Shown here one piece after another: positions 1 to 10,480 of a DNA stretch of 23,190 nt. The notes beneath the pieces are model-generated. The model did not search any database and was not told the DNA's origin. It was given only the letters and a program-made list of their open reading frames with translations. This DNA is from Welwitschia mirabilis (Eukaryota > Gnetophyta > Gnetopsida > Welwitschiales). How positions within the stretch are numbered: position 1 is the stretch's first letter; every line of letters begins with the position of its first letter. A program made the position numbers and the translations under genes. The DNA is taken from positions 56,925,749 to 56,948,938 of the forward strand of contig JBOZIK010000001.1 in NCBI GenBank assembly GCA_051453625.1. The letters run 5' to 3'.

Positions 1-231
1 CACCACTGATTCCATAGCCTTAAAGTTTTATTACTACCTTTCATGATAAGGGTAATGCATCCATAGTCAAAGACGTTAGGACTTGTGAAGCATAACCAAC
101 TGACTCCTTAGTGGATTTTCCATGACTATCAACAATGTAAAAGGTTCCTTTTGGAAAAATTTATCTTGGTGTAGTAGGATATCATGGTAATCATGTATTT
201 TAGAATAAATACAATAGATCATGGTCACTAT

Positions 232-279
<48 letters not shown>

Positions 280-648
280 ATTTTCACATAATTACATATT
301 CGAAAACACAAAGGTGAATAAGTGAAATGAAGGATAGAAAAGAACATACCTAAATAACCTTATATCATTGATAAAAGCATAAAAACCAAGGCATCTTCCT
401 TCAAAGTTAAGTTCATATAAATTTAAATGTCTTGAGATTGGATGAATCTAATCTTATCACTATAAAAATGTCCAAGTACGAATACTAATCATAAAAACTT
501 CATAAAGAAAATACATTAGTTAATTAAAATATTATCAAGTGATATCATAATATCCATTAAAGGAATAGGCTAAGAGAGAATTCAAATAATGGTATAGAGG
601 AAGTCATCCCAATCAAGGAAACCTCCAAAACAATTTCTTGTATCATGT
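1..648 (-). other. 3' non-coding region of the minus-strand Athila-like element
   Basis: This is the sequence downstream of the integrase stop, reading leftward. It aligns by eye with 21118-21665 of the plus-strand element. Shared landmarks on the element strand are CTTAGCCTA(T/C)TCC soon after the stop, the block ACTTGG(A/G)CATTT followed by GATAAGATT or GGTAAGATT, a purine simple repeat, and GTTGG(T/C)(T/C)ATGCTTCAC at about 110-85. I see no coding sequence in it. The region continues past the window edge. Confidence 0.7.
235..280. repeat. compound (CT)n/(TA)n microsatellite
   Basis: About 13 CT units (236-261) are followed by about nine TA units. On the element strand this reads (TA)n(GA)n. 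It occupies the position held in the other Athila copy by a GAAA-rich purine tract (21439-21506), so it grew inside the element's 3' region. Confidence 0.95.
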
Positions 649-1850
649 TCAAGATTGCATTGAAACGTTTTCATATATTTTCGACATTTGTCCATTAAAT
701 TTCTGAATCTTCTTAGTGTTTAAGTTAGAAATATGAATAGAACCACTAGAATGTACTTTTTCTATAAGGTAAAGACCTAATAATTTATAGGTCAACTTAT
801 TGTGTAAAAGATTTACTCTAGTATTATATAAAAGAATAAGTTAACTAGGTTTAAACATTTTATGAAGTAACTTTTTATTATGTTTAAACTTAGCTTAGGT
901 TTTGTAAATGAGTTAATAATATATAGCATGTATATGTTTTTCATCTAGGTGATTAAGTTAGGCTAATCTATTTTTAAGATTTTTATAAAGGTATACAAGA
1001 TTAAGTTGATAAGAAGAATGATAAGAGTTATAACACACATCAAATGGTAAAATACAAACTTTTCCATATATAAGTTCAGAAAGTCAAAAATCAAGAAAAT
1101 TATCCCAAGTAGTATGGTAAGTCCAAAGAACATCATTAAGCTTAGAAGCCTAAAATTTATTTTTAATACAAACAATTTTTAGAAGAATTTTATTTATTTC
1201 TCTATTTGCATTTTTAGCTTAATCATTGATTTGTGAATGATAAGCACAAGTTCCTTTATGTTCAATTTCAATGAATAAAAAAATGATTCTTGGAAAGTTG
1301 ATTAAAATAAGTTCTTTAATTAGTAATAATAATTTTAAAAAATCTAAAACATTAATCAATATAAGTTCTAAAAAAAGTAAAAATAGTTTAGCATCATTCA
1401 AAAAAGTAGGAATAGTTTCAACCCATTTAGTAACATAATCAATAATCATGAAAATACAGTTCTTATCATTAGAAGGTGGTTTTATAGGGCATATAAAATT
1501 GATTTCCTAATAATAAAAAGGTTCATATTCAAGAATAGGTTTAAGGGGTATATCATAAAAACAAATACAATTGTTATAGCATTAACATATATCACATCTT
1601 TTGGAAAAATCAAAGTCCTTAAAGAGACTAAGCCAATAAAAACCAGAGTGAAGAATTTTCATTGTTGTTTTCTATCCACTAAAATAACCTTCATAAGTAC
1701 TACTATGATAAAGATAAAAGGTGTTTAATTTTTCCCATTTAGAAACACATTTTTTAATGATTTAGTCTTTGCACCTACAGTAAAGATTGGCTATATCCAT
1801 TCATCATCACCTATTCTATGGAGAAAAGATTTTCCTTAATTACGTGTTCA
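649..1850 (-). pseudogene. integrase relic (Athila-like pol, C-terminal part)
   Basis: Integrase would insert the element's cDNA into the host genome. Landmarks in reading order: an HHCC-type remnant ending in FYWLSLFKDFDFSKRCDIC (about 1650-1570), the start of the catalytic core at INFICPIKPP (about 1509-1480), IDYVTKWVETI (about 1443-1411) and HKGTCAYHSQIND (about 1257-1219). These are followed by frames matching the usual YGKxCHLP block (about 1070) and a terminal KKIQKFNGQMSKIYENVS close to the stop at 651-649. The first catalytic Asp, normally in an (I)DFMGPF context, is Asn here (codon 1500-1498), a GAT-to-AAT change. Several in-frame stops and shifts are present. Domain identity is firm; the limits are approximate. 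Confidence 0.82.
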
Positions 1851-1959
1851 ATGTTGTGGTGTTTTTATGATAATAAGACAATTCACTATGTCAGCATACC
1901 AAGAAGGAGGATAAGTAGAAAATATGACAAAACCTTATTCATCCAGAAAAGAATCATTA

Positions 1960-2333
1960 ATCATAAGTCATTAATAGAAGAAAAAAGATATAACTAGTAA
2001 TTTGCTACACTGTTATGTTTTTCTACTTTATCAATGATGGTAAGATTAATTTTTTGCATGATGAGGATCCATTTAATGAGTCTATCACTAGAATCTTTCT
2101 TAGTTATGAGGTATCTAATAGCTACATGATTAGTATAAACATTTATATAAAAGTCTAAAAGATAGTGTTTTAAGCATATTAAGGCAAAATATTATTGCTA
2201 ACATTTCTTTCTTAGTGGTAGTGTAATTTGATTAAGCTTTATACAAAGTTTTGCTATGATAAGATATAACTTTAAAATCACTTTCATATTTTTATCTAAG
2301 AGCCCCAGCCATAGCAATATTACTAGCATCACA
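1960..2333 (-). pseudogene. RNase H relic (Athila-like pol)
   Basis: This domain degrades the RNA strand during reverse transcription. It begins at CDASNIAMAGAL (Cys codon 2333-2331), where Ty3/gypsy RNase H usually has CDAS. It continues with a frame reading YTTTKKEMLAIIFAL, then the TNH motif in place of the usual TDH, and KKDSSDRLIKWILIMQ, a close match to the family's KKD..PRLIRW block. At least two stops interrupt it, including a TAA before SNYTTTKK and a TAG after NSVANY. It lies directly between the RT and integrase relics, as expected for this superfamily. Confidence 0.82.
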
Positions 2334-2439
2334 TATTAATTTAAAATATTTATTCTAATTAATTCTAATTATAATAGGTGCGGAAGATATTTAAGTGTTT
2401 TAAAATCAAGCTGACAAGATTCATTACATTTAAGGTTAG

Positions 2440-3330
2440 CTTCTTTTTAAAGAAAAAAAATGAAGAGGTTTATAAATTTTAGCATATTCTAGATAAAACA
2501 ATAATAAAAACCACAATGACTAAGAAAAGATCAAACTTGTTTTACAGTTGTTAGACAAGTTAGATTTTTAATGATACTTACTTTTTCAAGCTCCATCCCA
2601 ATTCCATTACTAAAAATGTGATGACCTAAAATAGTTCCATTATTAACTAAAAAGAAACTATTTTTTCAACTCAAATGTAGGCCACTCTCAATGCATTTAT
2701 CAAGGACTTTTTCTAATATTTCTAAAGATTTATTCAAAGTTTTCACCATAGATTAAGAAGTTATCCATAAAAATTTCAATTTAGTCCTCTAAAATATCAG
2801 AAAAGGTACCTATCATTACACATTGAAAAGTATTAGAAGCATTACAAAGTTCAAAAGGCATGTGTCTAAAGGTAAATATTTTAAAAGGTAAAGTAAAAGT
2901 TGTTTTAACTTGATCCTTACTAGTGATACAAACTTGATTGTAACCACTATACCTGTCAAGAACATAATAGAAGGCATGCTCTTGGATTCTATTAAATATC
3001 TAGCTAGGAAAGATAAAGGACAATGATCTTTCTTGGTTACTTCATTTAGCTTTTTAAAATTAATACACATTTTCCATTTCCCATCTTTTTTAGGCACTAC
3101 CATCAAAGAGCTAATCCATTTACTACTAGATATGGTATAAATAATTCTAGCATTTATTAATTTAATAATTTCATTCTTTACAACTTATTTAAGGGCTAGA
3201 TTTAGTCTATATTAGGGTTATCTAATAGGTTATACATTATCCTCAAAGTATATTTATCCTAAAAAATAAAAGTATAAATGGTTGTTACATATTTATAGGA
3301 TTAACCAAGGGCATTAACCTTAGAGTTTAA
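2440..3330 (-). pseudogene. reverse transcriptase relic (Athila-like pol)
   Basis: Reverse transcriptase copies the element RNA into DNA. The frame up to 3106 reads VVPKKDGKWKMCINFKKLN then TKKDHCPL, which are RT blocks 1-2 of Ty3/gypsy elements. The preceding frame gives a remnant of the usual upstream helix with KNEIIKLINARIIYTIS (about 3180-3130). The palm motif, normally (F)MDDF, reads FMDNF at 2771-2757, so the second catalytic Asp is Asn (codon 2762-2760). After NFKKLN the frame shifts more than once, and the finger/palm region is only partly readable. The change in the active site alone would abolish activity. Confidence 0.85.
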
Positions 3331-3732
3331 AAATGAGATTAAAATCGATTCTTATTGAGGTAAGAGATTCTCATTTATTATTAATGCTTTATTTTGATCA
3401 TCATACAAAAAAATGTATTTTAGTCTATTGGATAAAGATTTTAGATTTAAATTTAGATTTTTACTAAAATTAACATATCATCTTAGGCTGTCATCCATAT
3501 GATTATGATGGATGACCTCCCTTAAAATATGAAATCTTAGTTATTTTTCAATGTTGGACTTCTTCATAGATTATGGTTTTAGTTTATTTACTCTTCTAAT
3601 CAAAATAATTAATTTCTAAATGCTCATAGTTAAGTTGATCATCATTAAAAGCCTTTAAGTTTCTGCTTCAAGTGGATTATTAAATAAGATAGGCTCATAA
3701 AGCATTAGCTATTTCTCTTCAGGTGGACAATG

Positions 3733-4640
3733 CTATAAAAATAATGTTAGCATAGTTTCTTCTGTAGTATTCAATTCATCACTTAGGTTTTTCTTAGTAG
3801 TATCAAAAACTATAATGGTAAACTTTTTATTTTCTAAGTAACATTCTATTATTTCAATTCTCATATCAACAATACAATGGGATATTGCACAAAATGCTCT
3901 ACCTAGAAGTAGTGGATAACCTCCATTAAGATTAACTTCAATCCCAATTAAATATATTGGATAGAATTCTATTTCAATTTGAATTACCAAATATATTATT
4001 ATTTCTAAAGGTTTTTTCACTGATGTATCTTCCAATTCTAAGATAATACATGTAAGATCAATTATACTTTCCAAACCAAGCTGCTGATAAATGTGTAAAA
4101 GCATAATATTAACACTTAGTCCTATATCAATTAATTCTTTTATTTTCTTCTAATGTAACACTAACTAGTGGTATCCTTGGATCCTTAAATTTTAGACATT
4201 TTTGCAAAAATAAGTTAGTTATAGATTGGACTAGAAAGACTCTATTAAATATGATTCATTTTTATTTCGTCCTAATTATATCTTTCCACAACTTAGAATA
4301 TTTAGGATTTTCTTATAAGAGTTTCTAAAATGGTAAATTTATGCTTTGATTTTGCATTAAGGCTTTAAGATGCTCATCAAAGGTAGGATTGGTATTTAAT
4401 CTATTAAGTCAATGGGTAGTAGATTTCTTACCTTTATCTTGAGAAGAATTTTTTTATTAAGCCTATTACTTAAATGAAAAAGAAAAGTATAATTTTCTAA
4501 TATTTTAATATTCTCTTCTTCTTCATCATTCTTATCATTTTGAGAAGTTGAAGTCTCATGAACATGAGGTATTGTTTCATTTTCACTTCTTATCTTAACT
4601 TTAAAATATTTTCTTACTTTATTAGGATTTGGTAAAGATT
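3733..4640 (-). pseudogene. linker and aspartic protease relic
   Basis: This is the retropepsin-type protease that would cut the gag-pol polyprotein. A 123-residue open stretch ends at 3733. Just upstream of its first Met, the same frame contains LIDIGLSVNIM with the catalytic Asp at 4128-4126. The family norm is D-x-G-A, so Ala has become Leu. GGYPLLLGRAFCAISHCIVD matches the second conserved block (flap and ILGRPF-like region). Upstream, in other frames, lies an acidic NDEEEE stretch followed by KALMQNQSINLPF, the conserved Athila block before the protease. The plus-strand copy (20433-21068) has the same order. Ala-to-Leu and upstream frameshifts argue against function. Confidence 0.85.
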
Positions 4641-6016
4641 ATGTTGTGAATGATCCTTGTGGGCTTTGATTTGTAAGCATAGTTTATTTAAGAACATTAA
4701 TAAGATTTTCAATGTTTGATTTTATTTTTTCTTGAGATTTTCTTAATTCATTAGTCAAAGTTTTAAGTGGATCATTTTACTTTTACGAATTTGATGTGCT
4801 TGCTTAATAATTTGAGTTATTTAGTTGGAAGTTTAAGTTATTTTTTTAAAGTTATCATTCTTAAATCTATTTCTAAATGGTTAAAAATTTAGATGATTTA
4901 GTTGAAAGTTATTAAATTTGTTCTCAAAATATTGAAAGTTACGTTATCCATTCATCCTAGATTGAAATGGATTTTGATCTTGATTTTGGTTTTGGGTTCT
5001 AAATTTTGAACACTTTTGATCAAATGCATACACCTATTTATAAATTTTCTCTTTATAAGTTAGTAATAAAGGACATTCTTTAGTCACATAATAGTTTTTT
5101 TTACACAAATCACAAGTTGAAACAACACTCTTTTTAGTTGCCATTTTGACATATAGTATTATTTAAGTGTACCTTTCTAATGTTTTTGTAAAATCCTCAA
5201 TGACATTTGTTGGTTCTTTTTTTTTTTTACTTCCTCCTTTTTTTGTTTCACTTCTTTAAGAATTTTTATGATTTAGCCTATAGCATGATTTTCTTTAAGT
5301 GTTGGTTTAAACCATATTTAACTTACTTCTACTAGTTCATCCAATAATCTCTATGTACTTTCTAATGTGAAATTAATTAAATTTCCTCTATATAAAAAAT
5401 ATACAAGTTTTTTGGTTTGGCTATTAACTCCACTATAGAAATAATCTACTAATTCTTCTTAAGTGAATGCATCTATAGGATTAGAATGTATAGTAATAAA
5501 AAATTATTCATAAGTGGAGGCACAATCTTCATTAGGTTGTTGTTGGAAATTTGTTACATATTTCTCTTACTTTCTTATTATTTTTTCACTTGTAAATATC
5601 TTTATAAAAGCTTCTTGAACTTGTTTCTATGTTTTTAAGCTTTTATATAGAATAGTTCAAAACTATAATTTTGCTTTTCCTTTTAATGTGATGTGAAAGA
5701 TAATCATGTAAGTACAATTACTAATTTGTTTTTTATTATTTCTAGAAGTAAGCACTAATTATTCGATATAGGCTATATGTTGGAGGGGATGTTCATCATT
5801 TTCTCCATTAAAAATAAGATAAGTTTTTAAATTTCTTAACTCGACATCATTACTAGGAGGTAGGTTAAAAGGATTTTTCATTTCACACTTTTTACTTACA
5901 ATTAGTCCTTTAAGAGTGACATTAGCATTTGGATTTATGAGGGTAGTAGAGGATCTAATCATGATAGGAAGATTATACAAAGTAACTTAATTCTATTTTT
6001 GCATATAAGTCGACAT
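4641..6016 (-). pseudogene. gag relic (capsid/nucleocapsid)
   Basis: Gag forms the cytoplasmic particle that packages the element RNA. The probable start is the ATG at 6016-6014. Two stops follow within about nine codons, then an open 73-residue stretch with NPFNLPPSNDVELRNLKTYL, the Athila gag N-terminal region. Near 5114-5070 is a zinc-knuckle remnant, CDLCKKNYYVTKEC, spaced C-X2-C-X4-Y-X4-C, in which the metal-binding His is Tyr. An Asn/Gln-rich segment follows (about 5000-4800), as in related gags. The middle is broken by many stops. The plus-strand copy is collinear throughout. Confidence 0.8.
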
Positions 6017-6621
6017 TGTAATAAAACAAAACATTCTTTTAAAAAATTTTCCTTAGAAAAATTAGACTAAAAAATAATAAATGCAAAAAAAATTATTACT
6101 CAATTCTTAGAATATTTTTCATGTTTTGCAGTCGATCAAACCTTGTTGAATGTTTTCTTTGATCAACAACTATCCTTTCTAACATTTCATCTTTTTTCTT
6201 GAGTTTATTATGTCCCAACATGCTTTGTTCTATTTTTTAAATGTTACCTTTGTGGTCATTTGGATCATGTAGTTGGACAATGGCAGACATAAAAAACCCA
6301 AAAATTAAAAACATATAAAATAAAAACACAAAATGACATAGAATGACAATGACCATCATCCACTGGATCAACTGGATAATAGAGGGGATAATAAGAAAAA
6401 ACCCTAAATGAAAAGTCATAAGTTCATCATGGATCATTTGGATGATAAGGAAAATAATAAGGCATTATTTTCAGAATGTAAAATGAAAAATGGTGATGGG
6501 GGAGAGGGGAAGGGAACATATATTTCTAATGTAAGGATATAATACTCATATAGAGAAATACCTGAACTAGTGTTCAAACTACTTATCTAAGTAATGAAAA
6601 TCTTCGAACTCCAAGCAACCT
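6017..6621 (-). other. leader (5' untranslated region) of the minus-strand element
   Basis: This lies between the primer site and gag and should hold packaging and dimerisation signals. Its first 80 bases align with the leader of the plus-strand copy (shared GCTTGGA, TCGA and CTCTATA landmarks). The TGGATCA motif occurs three times on the plus strand (6261, 6364, 6430). A 66-codon open stretch here (6237-6437) is hydrophobic, matches no family I know and is not counted as a gene. Confidence 0.6.
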
Positions 6622-6640
6622 TTCTCTATAATGATGCCAA
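6622..6640 (-). other. primer binding site, tRNA-Asp type
   Basis: The minus strand reads TTGGCATCATTATAGAGAA. Against the complement of plant tRNA-Asp 3' end (TTGGCGCCGTTGCCGGGGA) it differs at eight positions, seven of them transitions of the C-to-T/G-to-A kind. It sits two bases after the LTR end, where minus-strand DNA synthesis would be primed. The following AAGGTTGCTTGGA matches the other copy. Confidence 0.85.
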
Positions 6641-6642
6641 CA

Positions 6643-7886
6643 TGTTAAGACGCATATTTATGCAAATGTTGCATCCTTAAAAAAATCCTAAAAATTACAA
6701 ACATATAAATATTACACAATGTAATACACTAATATAGATGAAAGTGACCTAAGTGTCATAACTCCATTGAAGGCATAATTAAGAAGAAAGAGAATTGATT
6801 TCAAATAAAATACTTATGTAATCTCTCAGAAGAATATTAATAATGAAAAATAAAAATGTAAATAAACATACTATACAAATGAGATGTAAGTTTTATTTTA
6901 AATGCAACATCTATTTGATTACCAAATCAACTTGTCATGGAGATCAGTCTTGTATAACTTATATCAATTAAGGAAAGCTGTTACCAGATCAAGATCAATC
7001 TAAGCTACCATGTGTGTTAAAAAAATATAAAAATAATGTAAAGTTAATTTAGGAAATGAAATGCAATGCACCTACACTAATAATATCAACCTTAACAAAT
7101 GATACATTTATGATCTATATCATATATGAAGCTATCATGGAATCATAAGCAATATAAATCACAAGGAAGATGCACATAACAAATAATATAAAATGAAAAA
7201 TAGAGTTTTGATTAAGTTAAACTAAGATCCATGTTATAAAGTATCAGCACCTAATGAAGGATACACAAGCTGATATTAAGAAAGACATCTTTATGCAATA
7301 ATAAGGGATGGGCATTCTATCCTTCAATATCCTATCACAAGAATTTCTACTATTAAAGAAGATGAAAATAGAATCAAGGATAAAGTAGGTATTTATTATA
7401 AATAAACTCTAAAAATGATAAATACTAATATACATAGTAATAAATCTAGTAGCCATGCAAGAAGGTTCAAGATACATGGCAAAAGTTTAATGAAGTTTGG
7501 TAAAGTATTATTTCTAGGTGTTATCCTACTAGTTGTCTAGACATTACATGTGATGATGCCATATCATATAAGATCCAAATTAGTTACTAGATTAGTCTAA
7601 TAAGCATCCTCCTTAGCATAAGTACTTTTTTTTGTCTATATAGTTATCTAGATGATGAGCTGAATGATGGGCTTTTGTAAAGTATTTCTTGTATTGGATT
7701 AGCTTCTATGATTACAGGATTACTACTTTAGGTAAAAAGTATTGTAATTTGATTCAAATATTATCAAATTTAATGAATATTGCATGTTTTTATGATATCT
7801 GATTTACCTCTTCATTATCATCAAAACTTAGCATAAACCTGTTTAATGTCATATAAAACTACTCAAAATACCCTATTAAATGCATA
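6643..7886 (-). repeat. 5' LTR of the minus-strand Athila-like element
   Basis: About 1.24 kb. The element-strand start (7886) reads TATGCATTTAATAGGGTATT and the end (6643) reads CTTAACA. It aligns by eye along its length with the LTR at 17305-18386, for example AATAGGGTATTTTGAG, a CATCTAGATAAC/CGTCTGGACGTC block, the TATA region, GGTGCATT, and GGAGTTATGACA near the 3' end. The canonical terminal TG has become TA, consistent with a G-to-A change. The partner 3' LTR is outside the window. Confidence 0.82.
7390..7400 (-). promoter_or_regulatory. TATA box of the minus-strand LTR
   Basis: The minus strand reads TATAATAAATA, at the position homologous to TATAAAAAAAGG (17806) in the other LTR. The sequence just downstream also aligns between the two copies (a pyrimidine-rich run, then GTGATAGGAT versus GTAATAGGAG). 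This would be the U3/R boundary. Confidence 0.55.
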
Positions 7887-8125
7887 CAATTTTGTAGCAT
7901 AATAGTCATCGTATTCAACTACCATTATTTCCTAGATCCTTATCACTATTACTAAACCATCTTCACCTCCACTACACATATCCTATCCACCTATATCTCA
8001 CACAAAACCTCTTCATGTATCATGATTTATCACCATTCTAGTATCATCATCCTTTAAAGAGACTATTACAACCAGATTCTTTGGGATCTTCATCACTCCT
8101 CAAATGTACTAACGTATGAGGAGGT

Positions 8126-8304
8126 AAGCCTATGAGGGTGCAGGTGAGATCTCTCAACATTCCTTCAAGAAGTGTCACACTCTGCCAACAACATCCTCAT
8201 CATCTTATGTCATATAGAAATTTACTATTCATGATAGCGATGATGACAGTGACGAAAAAGGACAAGGCATACATTATATAAGTGAACCTACTCTTAGTAA
8301 TTAG
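8126..8304 (+). pseudogene. broken reading frame with acidic Asp/Ser stretch
   Basis: One frame from about 8129 stays readable to a stop at about 8302 with a single internal TAG. It includes a Ser run (TTSSSSYVI), then IHDSDDDSDEKGQGIHYISE. A low-complexity acidic segment suits a retroelement-encoded linker. SIRE-type elements carry an extra env-like frame in about this position, but there is no diagnostic motif. Identity is therefore open. Confidence 0.3.
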
Positions 8305-8688
8305 CTCTTTTTATCTGTTATCTAAAAAGGAAATAAAAATGATAAATTAGTTACAAATCAGTTGGACACATCAATTATATATTAGACATCATATTGAACA
8401 TGGAGCACTAAACTATGAAATGATAGATTGAATCCCTGAGTAATATCATTATTCATTGATGATCACTTTTGATTATTTGGCATCCATTTTCATGCTTTAT
8501 TATTTTTACCATTATTATTATTTGGCACATTTTATTGTTAGAAAACTTTTATATCAACTATTTTTCATGATCTTTAATATCATGTATTGATTGATATATT
8601 CTTAATGTTATACTATGATTTTATTTTTAATACATTACTGTATGCACATTTTGCTTGATTACTTATTATCTTTTATAAATGAAATTAT

Positions 8689-8824
8689 TCAATGCTAATA
8701 TGCCTTTCTTAAATCTCTACATGTTATTCAGATGGTTAAAATCATAATTTTTTAATACTATTATAAGATATGCCTATATGCTTCTCTATTTTAAATATTA
8801 ATATCTAATTTTAGTTGATTAAAT
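8689..8824 (+). repeat. tandem/direct repeat, copy A (left of gap)
   Basis: About 136 bp, from TCAATGCTAATATGCC to TTAGTTGATTAAAT. It matches 8928-9068 through TGCCTTTCTTA, ATGGTTAAAATCAT, TTTTAATA, TATATGCTT and TTTAGTTGATT. It lies in the non-coding 3' part of the copia element. Confidence 0.85.
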
Positions 8825-8827
8825 AAG

Positions 8828-8927
8828 NNNNNNNNNNNNNNNNNNNNNNNNNNNNNNNNNNNNNNNNNNNNNNNNNNNNNNNNNNNNNNNNNNNNNNNNN
8901 NNNNNNNNNNNNNNNNNNNNNNNNNNN
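8828..8927. other. assembly gap (100 N)
   Basis: Exactly 100 unresolved bases, the usual placeholder for a gap of unknown size. It lies between two copies of the same repeat, so a collapsed tandem array is the likely cause. Confidence 0.99.
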
Positions 8928-9068
8928 TCAATGATAATGTGCCTTTCTTACTCTAATATTTATATGTTTATTCAAATGGTTAAAATCATGATCTTTTAAT
9001 ATTATTGTAAAATATAATTATATGCTTATATGCTTAAATATGAATATCTCAAGTTTAGTTGATTTAAT
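8928..9068 (+). repeat. tandem/direct repeat, copy B (right of gap)
   Basis: About 141 bp homologous to copy A at 8689-8824. The first resolved base after the gap corresponds to the first base of copy A as I defined it. The apparent period is 239 bp if the gap length were real. Confidence 0.85.
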
Positions 9069-9109
9069 GTAATTTCACTAACAAGATTTGCCAAGTTTTT
9101 AACATCATC

Positions 9110-9122
9110 AAAAAGGGGGAGG
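9110..9122 (+). other. polypurine tract of the copia element
   Basis: AAAAAGGGGGAGG, preceded by CATCATC and followed by TTGTTGG. The string CATCATCAAAAAGGGGGAG next to TTGTTGG is the hallmark junction of SIRE/Maximus-type copia elements. Plus-strand DNA synthesis would start here. Confidence 0.88.
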
Positions 9123-9552
9123 TTGTTGGTAAATCTAGTTTTAATGATTTTACTTCAAATATTTTATGTCATTATATAGATAGGTTAATGCAAAGAAAAT
9201 TAGATCACAAATAACATACGATAAAGTTAGATCTATAAGATAATATCTCACAAAAAGCCCATAATTGAAATTATCAAATTAGTTAACTAAAGATGTCTAC
9301 ATAATTAAAAAAGTTTATGATAAATATGTCTAGATCCTTAAAGACATTTATATTGAATATTTATATAGTTTAAAGACATCTATGATGTACTAGCTTCCAA
9401 GTCATAGGTTAAAGATGCCTATTTCAACAAAGATTACTATGCTAAAAGTTGGATCTAACATTAATAAAAGACGTCTACATGCTTTAATACATCTATTCTA
9501 AATTAGAACAAGTAACAAAGTCATTTTATACTTTGATGAATATTTTACCTTT

Positions 9553-9560
9553 TATATAAG
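9553..9560 (+). promoter_or_regulatory. TATA box in the copia LTR
   Basis: TATATAAG, 430 bases into the LTR, is a plausible U3 core promoter. No other support. Confidence 0.35.
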
Positions 9561-10204
9561 CTATCAATATTTACATCATGAATTAATGATCATAGAGGAT
9601 TGGAGATTTTACAGTCTAATTTTCATCAAGTTTGGGATCTTTGAATGAAGAGGTCTACTAGGTAAAGATGTATAACTATTAGTAGTCATCTACAATTTTA
9701 CAAATGTCTTAGATCAAGGTTGATGTAAAAATAAAATGAAGATATGCATCCAACATCTACACATTCCTATTTATTACATAGAAATTACAAAGTTTAAATA
9801 GCTACTATCTAAGGTTAAACAACTAGCATATTTCAATTGATACAAAGCCACAACATTATAGAATAGATATTATAAATTAAGGCACATAAAAAATGCGTTG
9901 AAGACATAAAAAAGAATACATAAGTGATTGAAAATACTCATAAAGGATCAAAGCTATCATTTTTAAAGGAACTTTTAGTAACTATAGTTTTCATTCTTGA
10001 ATCCTACATCATTGCATCATTCATTAGCACTGATGACAACACCAACAATAAGAAACTCAAGCTCACTATCAAAGTTACATCATTGAGGCTACTTTTTGTA
10101 TTTAGATCTTACATTATTAGGCTATCTTATTCCTAATTATTATTGTACGTCCATTATTAGAGTATTAAAATGTAAGGATCGCTTGTTAGAACTTCTTATT
10201 AGAA

Positions 10205-10480
10205 GGTAACCTTTGTACAAGTGTGTTTTGTGAGTTCTTATGTGTACTTGTATTACATATTATATTTTCTTAAGAGAAAGAGGTTACTACCTTATAAGAA
10301 TCATCTCATTTTATAGTTTTACTTATGTGTACCTTATTATTACCTTGAGGGGAGAAGTTTGCTACCTTGCAAGGAACATCTCACTTAGTGGTTGTGCTTA
10401 TGAGCATCTTATTGGTTTTCTTTAGGGGAAGAGAGTTATTTCTTGTGAGGAGACTCTTATATTATTGTAAGATTAATTGT
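10205..10480 (+). repeat. imperfect 75-bp tandem repeat inside the copia LTR
   Basis: Two clear copies are offset by exactly 75 bases: CTACCTT at 10287 and 10362, and CTTATG at 10322 and 10397. Each contains (G)GTT..CTACCTT..AAG..CATCTCA..T.GTT.T.CTTATG...CTTATT. A weaker copy precedes them, with the exact 11-mer CTTATGTGTAC at 10237 and 10322. A decayed partial copy follows from about 10431. Confidence 0.8.

Larger units (their letters stand above)
1..7886 (-). mobile_element. Athila-like Ty3/gypsy LTR retrotransposon, decayed, truncated by window start
   Basis: This element reads right to left: LTR, tRNA-Asp-type primer site, leader, gag, protease, RT, RNase H, integrase, 3' non-coding region. 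The order protease-RT-RNase H-integrase is the Ty3/gypsy order. The primer site and the protease sequence style (DIG motif, then LLLGRAF) point to the Athila/Tat branch. I favour Athila from the gag and from the conserved block before the protease. All domains carry stops and frameshifts, so nothing is expressed as a complete polyprotein. The 3' LTR must lie left of the window. The right end falls against sequence that I assign to a copia element, so this copy may be nested in it. Confidence 0.88.
7887..9109 (+). mobile_element. 3' internal region of a SIRE/Maximus-like Ty1/copia element, 5' truncated
   Basis: The assignment rests on the polypurine tract and LTR that follow immediately. The first 450 bases hold Pro/Ser-rich broken frames (PSSPP..SYPPIS near 7950-8010). 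The rest is AT-rich non-coding sequence with long TTATTATT runs, typical of the region before the polypurine tract in this lineage. No RT or integrase is visible. The left boundary coincides with the LTR end of the Athila-like element, so the copia body may continue left of the window or be lost. Confidence 0.5.

Noticed and set aside
6237-6437. 66-codon minus-strand frame rich in Phe, Ile and Met, like a membrane protein
   Set aside because: It lies in the non-coding leader between primer site and gag. The hydrophobic bias is what AT-rich DNA gives by chance.
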